Shown here piece after piece: positions 1 to 6,506 of a DNA stretch of 9,414 nucleotides. The notes under the pieces were generated by a model. The model was not told the DNA's origin. It searched no databases and saw only the letters and a program-made list of their open reading frames with translations. The DNA comes from Chloroflexota bacterium (GTDB lineage Bacteria; Cyanobacteriota; Vampirovibrionia; Obscuribacterales; Obscuribacteraceae). Location: the NCBI GenBank assembly GCA_005240105.1, contig SBAT01000003.1, positions 1 to 9,414 on the forward strand, in the 5' to 3' direction. Position 1 is the first letter of the stretch, and every line of letters starts with the position of its first letter. The translations under genes and the position numbers were made by a program.

Positions 1-996
1 GAAGGATTTGGCGGTCTGCCATTTCCCACTACCTCTGGCGGATCAGGCGGCGACTATGTCAGCTTCTGTCTTGTGAATGAAGAATTCGGCAGATGTGTTG
101 TACCCATTATGAGCTCGCTTGGCGTGCACATTCTTTGCCAGGAGCCTGTCTATAAATTCGGCACCGAAGAGCAAAAGAAAAAATACTTGCCACCATCATC
201 AACAGGTGAGTATCTTGCTGCATTCGGGTTAACGGAGCCAAATGCCGGTTCGGACACGGCAGCCATTCAAACGACAGCCAAACTAGTCGGCGACGAGTAC
301 ATACTCAACGGCACAAAAACTTTCATAACGTCAGGCGCAGCAGCTGATTACTACATCGTCATGGCCAAGCTTATCGATGAGAAAAATCCGGATGCGGTTA
401 AGTCACCAAAATCCATTACAGCTTTTATCGTCGAGCGCAATTTTGCCGGCTTTGCCGTTGGTCAGAAGTTCAACATGCTGGGCATGCGTGGTTACGCCAC
501 CTGCGAAATTGTTTTCAATGACTGTCGTATACCAAAGAAAAACCTCTTAGGCGAGCACGGTCAGGGCAGACAAGTTGCCCTGGGCAGTTTAGCCAAGGGC
601 AGAGTGACAATTGCCGCCCAAGCAACGGGTTGGGCACAAGGTGCTTTGGACTGTGTAATAGATCACCTTGCCAAGCACAAAGAAAAACTCGGTGAGCTTG
701 CTTATCTGGTAGGAGACTTGGCACTACAGGTTGAATCAGCCCGCGCACTTACTTACCAGGCAGCATACGCAATTGATCGCGGTGAAGGAGATGTGGTCCT
801 TGCCGGCATGGCCAAAATCCAAGCAACGGATGCCGCCATGCGTGTAGCTACAGAGGCAATTTCCATAATCGGTACAAGCGCAACAGAACCAAAACTTTTA
901 CTGGAGAGAATTTTCCGGGACGCAAAAGCCGGTCAAATATATGAAGGCACCAATCAAATTCAACGCTCACTCATTGCTAGAAATCTTCTGAAGTAG
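1..996 (+). CDS. Acyl-CoA dehydrogenase, 5'-truncated by the window edge
   Basis: A flavoprotein that introduces the alpha-beta double bond into acyl-CoA thioesters, probably in fatty-acid or branched-chain amino-acid breakdown, passing electrons to ETF. The frame is open from base 1, beginning EGFGGLPFP, which is the family's E-x-GG stretch normally found near residue 55-60, so about 50-60 N-terminal residues lie outside the window. Visible family marks are GLTEPNAGSD (bases 226-255), the middle-domain signature that contacts the FAD and substrate, and IYEGTNQIQR near the C-terminus. In that motif the Glu at 943-945 matches the catalytic base of medium- and short-chain enzymes. The C-terminus is complete and of normal length. 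A GTG at base 73 lies in frame but inside the conserved domain, so it is not the start. Substrate chain length cannot be read from the sequence. The next gene begins only 3 nt after the stop, suggesting one transcript. Confidence 0.93.
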   Translation, partial: EGFGGLPFPTTSGGSGGDYVSFCLVNEEFGRCVVPIMSSLGVHILCQEPVYKFGTEEQKKKYLPPSSTGEYLAAFGLTEPNAGSDTAAIQTTAKLVGDEYILNGTKTFITSGAAADYYIVMAKLIDEKNPDAVKSPKSITAFIVERNFAGFAVGQKFNMLGMRGYATCEIVFNDCRIPKKNLLGEHGQGRQVALGSLAKGRVTIAAQATGWAQGALDCVIDHLAKHKEKLGELAYLVGDLALQVESARALTYQAAYAIDRGEGDVVLAGMAKIQATDAAMRVATEAISIIGTSATEPKLLLERIFRDAKAGQIYEGTNQIQRSLIARNLLK

Positions 997-999
997 CCA

Positions 1000-1407
1000 A
1001 TGGAACTAATCACACACTACATTCATCCCTGGGCAATGCCTGCTGCCAAGATAGTTTTTTCCTTGATGCTGCTTTTGCTGAGTTTTGGCGGCGTGCTCTT
1101 ACTTGTCAACTATCAACGCATTATGCAAAGCTTGCAGCAAATGGAGATTGAAGCCAACGTCGAGCGAGATAACGTAATGTTTAACTTCACCGTTGCCCGC
1201 TCGAATTTGAAGCAACTGCAAGAAAGATTTTCCATTCCACTTTTAGAGGAGGCAGCTCCTTCTATAAATGACCTGCTCAGTCATGTCGGATCGCTGGCAT
1301 TTCTTGTCATGCGCAGAGATCCCAACTTGCTCAAATGGGGCAGCACATTATTGAATCTGTCCAAGTCCGCCTATAGTTATTTCAAGGGCAAGCAATATAA
1401 TATGTAG
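1000..1407 (+). CDS. Small single-pass membrane protein of unknown function
   Basis: I do not recognise this 135-residue protein. Residues about 16-37 form one strongly hydrophobic helix (KIVFSLMLLLLSFGGVLLLV). A polar, probably helical stretch follows (about 38-80) with a heptad-like pattern that could form a short coiled coil. The C-terminal third is amphipathic and ends in the basic, aromatic stretch SAYSYFKGKQYNM. No cleavage site is evident, so it is probably a membrane-anchored protein rather than a secreted one. It starts 3 nt after the acyl-CoA dehydrogenase stop with no clear Shine-Dalgarno, so translation probably depends on coupling to that gene. It precedes the prenyl diphosphate synthase gene by 44 nt. 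The tight spacing and the convincing transmembrane helix support a real gene. The function is open. Confidence 0.7.
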   Translation: MELITHYIHPWAMPAAKIVFSLMLLLLSFGGVLLLVNYQRIMQSLQQMEIEANVERDNVMFNFTVARSNLKQLQERFSIPLLEEAAPSINDLLSHVGSLAFLVMRRDPNLLKWGSTLLNLSKSAYSYFKGKQYNM

Positions 1408-1451
1408 CTCCTTCCCTTTAAGACGACTCATCTGTCGCTATTGATAATTGC

Positions 1452-2372
1452 ATGGTTGCTACAACCAAATTTGATTTTGAAGAATATGTCGCCAGCAAGC
1501 GCATGCTTGTTGATGCTCACCTCGCCGAATATTTGGCGACCGGTAGTCCGGAACTCCTCTGGGAGTCCATGCGCTATTCAGTGCTCTCGCCCGGCAAGAG
1601 AATTCGGGCTTTGCTTTGCCTGGCATCAGCACAAGCAGTAAAAGAAGATGCGCATTTGGTGGCAATACCTACTGCCTGCGCAATTGAGATGATCCATGCG
1701 ATGAGTTTGATTCATGATGATCTACCCGCACTTGATAACGATGACATCAGACGCGGCAAGCCAACAAACCACAAGGTCTTTGGTGAGGCTAATGCCCTTT
1801 TAGCCGGCGATGCGCTGCTCATGCTGGCAATGGAGACAATAGCCAACCACACGCCAGCATCCATTGATAGATCAATAGTATTGAAGGTAATTAGCGAATT
1901 AGCCAGGGCTACAGGTGCCTCCGGCATGGTCGGCGGTCAGGTAGACGATATTGCTTTCACAGGTGGCAAGATTCCTGCCAATAAGCTTGATGTTCTACAT
2001 TCAATTCATATGCGCAAAACAGGATCTTTGACAGCCTTTTCCACTTGGGCAGGCTCCGCCCTTGCTGGCTCTTCTGCCGAACAACAAAATCATTTTCACC
2101 ATTTTGGCGAAATTCTTGGGTTGGCATTTCAAATTACCGATGACTTGCTTGATGTAACCGGCAATATTGAAACTCTTGGCAAAACCCCAGGAAAAGATGC
2201 CGAAGCTAATAAACTTACTTGGGTTTCTATTGAAGGTATCGACAAATCAAAAGCCAAGCTAGTAGATCTTAAGCACGAAGGACAAGAAACTCTTGCCAAG
2301 ACCGGAATCGAGAAACAATCACTGGTAGCCCTTGAGTCACTTCTACAGTTAGCAATTGAACGAGCTAACTAA
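1452..2372 (+). CDS. crtE: Geranylgeranyl/polyprenyl diphosphate synthase (CrtE/IspA family)
   Basis: A trans-prenyltransferase that condenses isopentenyl diphosphate with allylic diphosphates in the cytosol. Its 306 residues match the family length. GKRIR (48-52) is the diphosphate-binding loop. The first Asp-rich motif is DDLPALD (89-95), preceded by EMIHAMSLIH and followed by RRGKPTNHKVFGE. The second is DDLLD (230-234) in FQITDDLLDVTG. The first motif has the two-residue insertion of bacterial FPP and plant/cyanobacterial GGPP synthases. The fifth residue before it is Met84, as in plant-type GGPP synthases, where bacterial FPP synthases usually carry Tyr. A C20 product is therefore favoured, though FPP cannot be excluded. 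The ATG at 1452 is the first start after an in-frame stop at 1419. No Shine-Dalgarno is evident. The DUF212 gene follows after 17 nt, the usual cyanobacterial neighbour of crtE. Confidence 0.93.
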   Translation: MVATTKFDFEEYVASKRMLVDAHLAEYLATGSPELLWESMRYSVLSPGKRIRALLCLASAQAVKEDAHLVAIPTACAIEMIHAMSLIHDDLPALDNDDIRRGKPTNHKVFGEANALLAGDALLMLAMETIANHTPASIDRSIVLKVISELARATGASGMVGGQVDDIAFTGGKIPANKLDVLHSIHMRKTGSLTAFSTWAGSALAGSSAEQQNHFHHFGEILGLAFQITDDLLDVTGNIETLGKTPGKDAEANKLTWVSIEGIDKSKAKLVDLKHEGQETLAKTGIEKQSLVALESLLQLAIERAN

Positions 2373-2389
2373 ACCCATAAGATGAGCTA

Positions 2390-2935
2390 ATGCAAATCCA
2401 CCCTACATCGCTAATACCACCGAACTTGTTCGCCTTCGATTTACTCTTCCCAGCAGTAAACGAAACAATGATAAATGGTTCATATCAGCGTGGGTGGCAA
2501 GTCCTTTTGGCTTTTGCCATTGCTCTGTCGGCAGCTCAATGGATCAAAATCTTCCACAAACTGCTCAAAACACATCGCTTTGATTTGAGACTGCTGGCCA
2601 AAACAGGTGGCATGCCATCAAGCCATAGTTCAAGTACCGTGGCCATGGCCGGCACCGTTGGCCTTATCGAAGGCTTCAACTCCGTCTCCTTCTCAATTGC
2701 TCTGTGCCTGGCTCTAGTTGTCATGTATGATGCGGCTGGCGTGAGGCGCACAGTGGGTCTGCAGGCTCAAGTCGTCAACCAAATGCTGGAAGAACTCTTC
2801 TCCAATCACCCGACGATTTCCGGTCAGCGCATTAAAGAATTCCTAGGACACACTCCGAAAGAAGTACTTGTGGGTGCAATTCTGGGTGGCCTAGTTGCCT
2901 GGCTATGTAACCAATGGGTCACCAGTTGGGTCTGA
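2390..2935 (+). CDS. Divergent PAP2 family membrane protein (DUF212, YuiD-like)
   Basis: An integral membrane protein distantly related to PAP2 phosphatases. The biochemical role is not established; next to a prenyl diphosphate synthase, a role in prenyl or lipid phosphate handling is an inference. Family hallmarks are RFDLRLLAKTGGMPSSHS (63-80), where PSSH resembles the PSGH motif of PAP2 enzymes, MYDAAGVRR (112-120) and LGHTPKEVLVGAILGG (152-167). Hydrophobic segments lie near 36-52, 83-112 and 158-174. Most family members are about 150 residues; this one has 181, the excess being a 25-30 residue N-terminal extension. An alternative ATG at 2468 (residue 27) would give the usual length. Neither start has a strong Shine-Dalgarno. 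I keep the upstream ATG because it lies 17 nt after the crtE-like stop, fitting an operon. Confidence 0.88.
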   Translation: MQIHPTSLIPPNLFAFDLLFPAVNETMINGSYQRGWQVLLAFAIALSAAQWIKIFHKLLKTHRFDLRLLAKTGGMPSSHSSSTVAMAGTVGLIEGFNSVSFSIALCLALVVMYDAAGVRRTVGLQAQVVNQMLEELFSNHPTISGQRIKEFLGHTPKEVLVGAILGGLVAWLCNQWVTSWV

Positions 2936-2944
2936 TAAGCAGGA

Positions 2945-2982
2945 CATGCTTTTGTCAACATGCAGTTCAGCTGCAAAGCATG
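2945..2982 (+). terminator. Stem-loop after the DUF212 gene, possible terminator or mRNA 3'-end structure
   Basis: Arms CATGCTTT (2945-2952) and AAAGCATG (2975-2982) pair perfectly. A second small stem, GCAG/CTGC with loop TTCAG, lies inside (2962-2974). It begins 10 nt after the DUF212 stop. No T-run follows (AAAAGACT does), so it is not a typical intrinsic terminator in either direction. It could be a weak terminator or a 3'-end stabiliser for the upstream operon. Confidence 0.4.
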
Positions 2983-3023
2983 AAAAGACTGTAATACCTG
3001 ACTACTGCTAATTGTTTCGCGAT

Positions 3024-3034
3024 TGCTATATAAT
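3024..3034 (+). promoter_or_regulatory. Probable extended -10 promoter of the tandem ribbon-helix-helix gene
   Basis: TGCTATATAAT contains a perfect TATAAT (3029-3034), or TATATA with an upstream TG as an extended -10. No good -35 hexamer is found at 16-18 nt spacing. Transcription would start near 3040-3042, giving a leader of about 220 nt before the gene at 3263. The position, directly before a series of hairpins, supports the call. Confidence 0.45.
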
Positions 3035-3039
3035 CTGGA

Positions 3040-3262
3040 GCTTGGAAAGGGTTCCCAGCGTCACCACTAGTGACTAACTAAAAACTCTTGAACGAAAACA
3101 GAAGGGTGAGGCATCACCTGACAACTCTCAAGGAAACACCTTGATTATCAAGTTGGATCCCGTTCTTTTGAAAAGGAGGTAAGGCGGAAATCGCTAACGA
3201 AAAGTGTTAAGCTGCCTATTGGCAACCAACAATAATCTCAGTGAGCAACTGCCGAATACTAA
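3040..3262 (+). promoter_or_regulatory. Structured 5' leader of the tandem ribbon-helix-helix gene, candidate cis-regulatory RNA
   Basis: This gene-free stretch holds a series of stem-loops. One is GGAA/TTCC with loop AGGG, extended with bulges over 3040-3059. The next are GTCAC/GTGAC (3060-3074) and GGTGA/TCACC (3105-3118). Then TCAAGG/CCTTGA (3128-3144) competes with CTTGA/TCAAG (3140-3152) for the same CTTGA segment. TCTTT/AAGGA (3164-3177) has a 3' arm overlapping a perfect Shine-Dalgarno, AAGGAGGT (3173-3180). GCTAAC/GTTAAGC (3193-3212) forms with one bulge. Alternating pairing next to a ribosome-binding sequence is the usual design of a translational switch. I do not recognise a known riboswitch class, and the fold was judged by eye only. 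Confidence 0.45.
3173..3180 (+). promoter_or_regulatory. Perfect Shine-Dalgarno with no start codon at normal distance
   Basis: AAGGAGGT is fully complementary to the 16S rRNA 3' end and is the strongest ribosome-binding sequence seen in the window. No ATG, GTG or TTG lies 5-12 nt downstream. The nearest usable start is the GTG at 3204 (23 nt on), and the main gene's ATG is at 3263. It could serve as a ribosome standby site, or be brought close to the GTG by the small hairpins at 3184-3212. Confidence 0.6.
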
Positions 3263-3266
3263 ATGA
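3204..3266 (+). CDS. Possible 20-residue leader peptide overlapping the next gene by ATGA
   Basis: GTG at 3204 opens a frame of 20 codons ending in TGA at 3264-3266. This overlaps the ATG of the following gene (3263-3265) as ATGA, a classic arrangement for translational coupling. The following gene lacks a Shine-Dalgarno of its own, and the only strong one (3173-3180) lies upstream of this frame. Against it: 23 nt separate that sequence from the GTG, and a frame this short can occur by chance. The peptide has no recognisable motif; an Asn-rich ATNNNLS stretch lies in the middle. Confidence 0.3.
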   Translation: MLSCLLATNNNLSEQLPNTK

Positions 3267-3808
3267 ACACAACGGTCCCAACAACCACCACTACCACCCA
3301 AGCCAAAACGACGTCCCCACGTCGCTCAAGATTCCCAGGCAAGGAATCAGGTTCGGTGTCCTTCAATTTGACGGCTCTAGGCCGCCAATTGCTGAAGGAA
3401 CAAGCCGCTAAGGCTGGCGTGTCCAACGGCGATTACGTCGAAATGCTCATTCGTGAGCGTGCTGGACAACCTCCTCTGCGCTTGCCGGCGTCTGCCAAGC
3501 AAACAGGACCGAAGGGTGGAGCAAAATCTTACTTCTTCGGCAAAAACAGAGGCACAACAACCGCTGTCTGCGTGACACCAATGGCACACAGACTGTTGGA
3601 TGAACAAGTTGCTGCCTCCCGTATGAGCCGTGGAGACTATATTGAATACCTCCTGCGCGAGAAGTCTGGTGTTCTCGATGAGCATCTGAAGGCAGCAGCT
3701 GCTGCTCCTCAGCCAGCTCAACCAGCAACCTCAGCTCAGCCTCCAGTTGAGATTGTCAACCCGGTTGTACCTCCAGTTACAACCAGCAACTTCGGGTCAT
3801 TCAGCTAG
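3263..3808 (+). CDS. Protein with two tandem ribbon-helix-helix-like units, putative DNA-binding regulator
   Basis: A 181-residue basic protein with two copies of one unit. Unit 1 (about 24-68) has a strand SVSFNLT, helix LGRQLLKEQAAKAG and helix NGDYVEMLIRERAG. Unit 2 (about 91-136) has TTAVCVT, MAHRLLDEQVAASR and RGDYIEYLLREKSG. Over the last 28 positions 14 residues are identical, including LL, EQ, the S-x-GDY turn and RE. The strand-helix-helix order and the S-x-GD turn fit ribbon-helix-helix (CopG/Arc-like) DNA-binding proteins, which normally dimerise. Two units in one chain could form an intramolecular pair. The flanks are low-complexity: Thr-rich at residues 2-17, Ala/Pro/Gln-rich at 144-171. 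No toxin gene lies beside it, so an antitoxin role is not supported. An in-frame TAA directly before the ATG fixes the start at 3263. The gene ends with tandem TAG codons. DNA binding is inferred. Confidence 0.72.
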   Translation: MNTTVPTTTTTTQAKTTSPRRSRFPGKESGSVSFNLTALGRQLLKEQAAKAGVSNGDYVEMLIRERAGQPPLRLPASAKQTGPKGGAKSYFFGKNRGTTTAVCVTPMAHRLLDEQVAASRMSRGDYIEYLLREKSGVLDEHLKAAAAAPQPAQPATSAQPPVEIVNPVVPPVTTSNFGSFS

Positions 3809-3812
3809 TAGC

Positions 3813-3851
3813 CAATTTGGTGGTAAACACCTAATTGCCACTCCTAGTGGC
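3813..3851 (+). other. Two consecutive stem-loops in the 3' untranslated region
   Basis: The first stem pairs CAATT-T-GGTG with CACC-T-AATTG (3813-3837), 9 pairs with one T-T mismatch and loop GTAAA. The second pairs GCCACT with AGTGGC around a CCT loop (3837-3851). Both lie between the stop at 3808 and the strong terminator at 3876. Neither is followed by a T-run, so they are more likely RNA-stabilising or protein-binding structures than terminators. Confidence 0.45.
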
Positions 3852-3875
3852 TTGAAGTCTCATCCTCCTGTTTCA

Positions 3876-3907
3876 AAAATACCCCCGGTCCAAGCCGGGG
3901 GTATTTT
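3876..3907. terminator. Strong bidirectional intrinsic terminator
   Basis: Arms AAAATACCCCCGG (3876-3888) and CCGGGGGTATTTT (3895-3907) form a perfect 13-bp stem with loop TCCAAG. It has an A-run on the left and a T-run on the right, so it works for both strands. It sits between the rightward ribbon-helix-helix gene and the leftward glycosidase-like gene, whose ends converge here. Confidence 0.93.
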
Positions 3908-3947
3908 GCTTTCGTAACCAGCACCAACGGAAGAGCAAAACCTCACC

Positions 3948-4043
3948 GCGAAGCGAAACAAGAGCTGCGATGAGCAGGTCGCCCTGAAGCGTAGTCCTTG
4001 TGCTGGCTAGCTAAGCGAAGGTGAAGCGCTAGCGCAACCGGAG
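3948..4043 (+). repeat. Dispersed repeat, copy 1
   Basis: Positions 3950-3982 match 8228-8260 at 32 of 33 bases (only 3958 differs). Downstream at equal spacing, AAGCGAAGGTGAAGC (4013-4027) matches 8290-8304 with one change, and GCGCAACCGGAG (4032-4043) matches 8334-8345 with one change. The core folds as GAGCTGC/GCAGGTC with a GATGA loop and one G-G mismatch (3962-3980). The right end runs into the coding sequence of the leftward glycosidase-like gene and supplies its stop codon and last few residues. Confidence 0.7.
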
Positions 4044-6470
4044 GGCCATATCCATTTGACTCATCGTTTTAGCGCGGTGAGCGGCATACGACAGAATTGC
4101 TTCTACCTGCGCCAGATAACTAGCAATATACTGAGCACGGAAACCACGTTGTATAAAGGCTTCCAGACGCAGCCAGTCCTGAGCATTGGCATGCAAGGTA
4201 CGTATTGCCTTATCCACTTTCAAAATTTCGTCTGCAGAAGCCTTATCCGGCAAATCGTGTACGGCTTGTTGCACTGACTCTATTTCAGACATGATTTCGT
4301 TGGTGCTTGATTGATCGGACAAGATGCGCTTTTTGGGATCTTGCAAATACCTATTCACCATAGCGGCAAAATCATCAACCAGGATACGCGAGGCACTAAT
4401 TGGTTCTGATTGTGGTGTCAATAACGGCTGTTTTCTATAGGGTCCTACACGCAAGACATTTTGCTTTTTTTCATCCAATTGAGCCATGGCAAACATGGTT
4501 GTGCCCAAAGTACCAATGACCCGCGATGTATCAAGCTGTTCAATTAGTCCGGCCGTATCCAATTGGCGGATAGAAAGTCCTGGGTATACCAGAGCTCGAT
4601 CCTGGCATTCTTCACGTACGTAGCCGGCCATGATTGAAAGATCTTTGGCAGTTTGCACATAGCTCATTGGATTGAGTGTATCGATCCAACCATTTTGCAC
4701 CCATGTCTCCCATTCTTGTTGAATGGCATTTAAGCGTAAGCGATGGGGCGTGGCATAGACAGCAGCCGAAATTCGGAAGCCTGGTTTCATCGTTTTTAGA
4801 GTCTTGGAAATATCTTCAACAAAGGAGCTCACCTGTTGGATTTTCCAGGCCTGCCAGAGCTGCCTTGTCGTCTCGTCCACGTTATCTAGATTAAGACCAG
4901 TTTCCTGTTCAAATTTGCGCCTGCCCACCCAGTCAAAACCCATCTCCGTACCCTTGTTGTTGAATGGGTAACGGATGTAATCAAGCTGCAAGCCATCAAT
5001 TTTATAATTTGAGACTATCTCAATCATCAGGTCCTTAGCGTACTGGCGTGCATCAGGGTTAGCCGGATCAAGCCAAAATTCCGGCTGGTTATTGGGCAGA
5101 AGCGCGCCGTTGGCACGAGCCAAAGCAAGACTGAAACCATATTTGGTAAGCACTGGTCCGGGATAATCCGGATCCTTACCGATAATTGGGTTATGACGTA
5201 AATTGCCCACAGCAAATGTCCAGATCCAACTATGCAATTCCATACCGCGCTTGTGCGCTTCGGCTACTGCCACAGCGAGGGGATCCCAACCCATCATGTC
5301 CGGATTTTGGATACCAACTTTAGTAGGGAACATGCAAAAGCCGGCATTGTTCGTTTCGAAATAGACGACATTGATACCAGCTGCTTTCAATTTATCAAAC
5401 AGCGCCGCCAGTCCTTTTTCATTCTTGGTGGAGACAATCGTGCCCCGATCAAGCCAGATAGAACGAGCTTCCACCGGACGAACAGGCATAGCTTGGGCAA
5501 ATGCCAGAGCAAAGTCATGACGCGCCTTTTGCAATTCTTCATCAGCTGAATAGAAGTGCCTTTCCTTATATGCTTCATCAAAGGCCTTCACGTGTGCTTG
5601 CGCTGATTCAAAATTTTGTTGGATCGTCCGGAATGGCACGGCAAGATCAGCTTGTTTAGCCGTCTTGATAGCTTCATCAGTACGCTTGGTCAGATAAGCC
5701 AGTTCTTGCCCAATTGTTTGGTAATCAGCAAAACTAATTTGAATAGCCGCTTGTTGCGTAATTCCGCTCACTAAATCCTCGAAGGCTAAGGTCATCAAAT
5801 AGGCGTTAGTTGTAATTTCGCCCTGCAAACCCGGTGCCCAAGAAAAATAAATAGCCGAAGGTCCTCTAGCCACTGCCGCACTTAGTTGATTCCCTGTGCC
5901 ATCGGACCAACGAGCAACGGCATTGCCCTGTCCTTGCACGGAGACATCGGCCATCAAAGTGCCAATAGCAAAATCCTGCCGTACTGGAATTGGGTCACGC
6001 TGCCAAACAAGTGTGCGGCCATCCGGAGTGCTTACATGCTTCTGGACAGTAGCACCGGCTAGATCAGCTACAGCTTGTGCCGCTTGCGAAAGATTGCCAC
6101 CGCCATCGGTAATGAAGACTTTTCCGCCGCCTTTGACGTATTCATTTAAGGCATAGACTGCCTCCGGCGCTAGATCAATTAGTAAAGGCACCACAACTAA
6201 TTTATATGGCTGAAGCTTTGCTGCACCAGCAGTTAGATCCTGATCGGTAATTAGGTCGTAGCGGACGTTTGCTGCTTCTAGAGTTTGTTTGAAGGCCAGC
6301 CAAGCTTCTTCCCAGTTGCCCAAGTGCTGTTCACCATAAGCATGAGCATTTCGCTCAGAGGAAATGACGGCCAAGGGCGATTGAGCAAAAGCTTGGCATT
6401 GCGTAAGGCAAAACCAACAAATTGTAAAAACCAACGCTGAGAGACATCTGACGATCATGTTTCTTGGCAT
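4029..6470 (-). CDS. Secreted GHL10-type (DUF187) glycoside-hydrolase-like protein with N-terminal amidotransferase-like domain
   Basis: An 813-residue exported protein, probably acting on cell-wall or envelope glycans; the substrate is not known. Residues 1-29 are a Sec signal peptide, with likely cleavage after AFA. Residues about 34-145 resemble a class I glutamine-amidotransferase/ThuA-like fold (YKLVVVPLL at 89-97, GGGKVFITDGGG at 114-125). About 250-327 is charged, helical and coiled-coil-like. The GHL10 TIM-barrel spans about 335-640: IWLDRG (338-343), VVYFETNN (368-375), WIWTFAVGN (415-423), WLDPANPDARQY (466-477) and IDGLQLDYIRYP (491-502), whose Asp497 is the conserved acidic residue. 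The last 120 residues are helical. I chose the ATG at 6470 because AAAGG lies 9 nt upstream. An in-frame TTG at 6479 would overlap that site. It follows smpB by 36 nt, so the two are probably co-transcribed. The last residues are encoded by a dispersed repeat. Confidence 0.88.
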   Translation of the reverse strand: MPRNMIVRCLSALVFTICWFCLTQCQAFAQSPLAVISSERNAHAYGEQHLGNWEEAWLAFKQTLEAANVRYDLITDQDLTAGAAKLQPYKLVVVPLLIDLAPEAVYALNEYVKGGGKVFITDGGGNLSQAAQAVADLAGATVQKHVSTPDGRTLVWQRDPIPVRQDFAIGTLMADVSVQGQGNAVARWSDGTGNQLSAAVARGPSAIYFSWAPGLQGEITTNAYLMTLAFEDLVSGITQQAAIQISFADYQTIGQELAYLTKRTDEAIKTAKQADLAVPFRTIQQNFESAQAHVKAFDEAYKERHFYSADEELQKARHDFALAFAQAMPVRPVEARSIWLDRGTIVSTKNEKGLAALFDKLKAAGINVVYFETNNAGFCMFPTKVGIQNPDMMGWDPLAVAVAEAHKRGMELHSWIWTFAVGNLRHNPIIGKDPDYPGPVLTKYGFSLALARANGALLPNNQPEFWLDPANPDARQYAKDLMIEIVSNYKIDGLQLDYIRYPFNNKGTEMGFDWVGRRKFEQETGLNLDNVDETTRQLWQAWKIQQVSSFVEDISKTLKTMKPGFRISAAVYATPHRLRLNAIQQEWETWVQNGWIDTLNPMSYVQTAKDLSIMAGYVREECQDRALVYPGLSIRQLDTAGLIEQLDTSRVIGTLGTTMFAMAQLDEKKQNVLRVGPYRKQPLLTPQSEPISASRILVDDFAAMVNRYLQDPKKRILSDQSSTNEIMSEIESVQQAVHDLPDKASADEILKVDKAIRTLHANAQDWLRLEAFIQRGFRAQYIASYLAQVEAILSYAAHRAKTMSQMDMALRLR

Positions 6471-6506
6471 TAACAACAACCTTTACCTTGCTTCGCTACT
6501 TTGAGT

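Noticed and set aside
73..75. GTG as start of the acyl-CoA dehydrogenase
   Set aside because: It is an internal valine: the frame is open to base 1 and the upstream residues match the family.
2946..3011. 21-codon ATG frame after the DUF212 gene
   Set aside because: It sits inside a stem-loop and the AGGA before it is 1 nt from the ATG, too close to serve as a ribosome-binding site.
2936..3262. tRNA, tmRNA, RNase P, SRP RNA or known riboswitch in the gene-free stretch
   Set aside because: I could not find the conserved cores of these RNAs on reading; only unassigned hairpins are present.
3263..3808. Antitoxin of a toxin-antitoxin pair
   Set aside because: No small partner gene lies next to it; it is flanked by a long leader and a strong terminator.
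6383..6397. Lipobox-like LTQC in the signal peptide of the glycosidase-like protein
   Set aside because: Gln before the Cys does not fit the lipobox, and AFA-Q just after it is a good ordinary cleavage site.
6471..6479. TTG at 6479 as start of the glycosidase-like protein
   Set aside because: It directly abuts the AAAGG sequence, which is correctly spaced only for the ATG at 6470.
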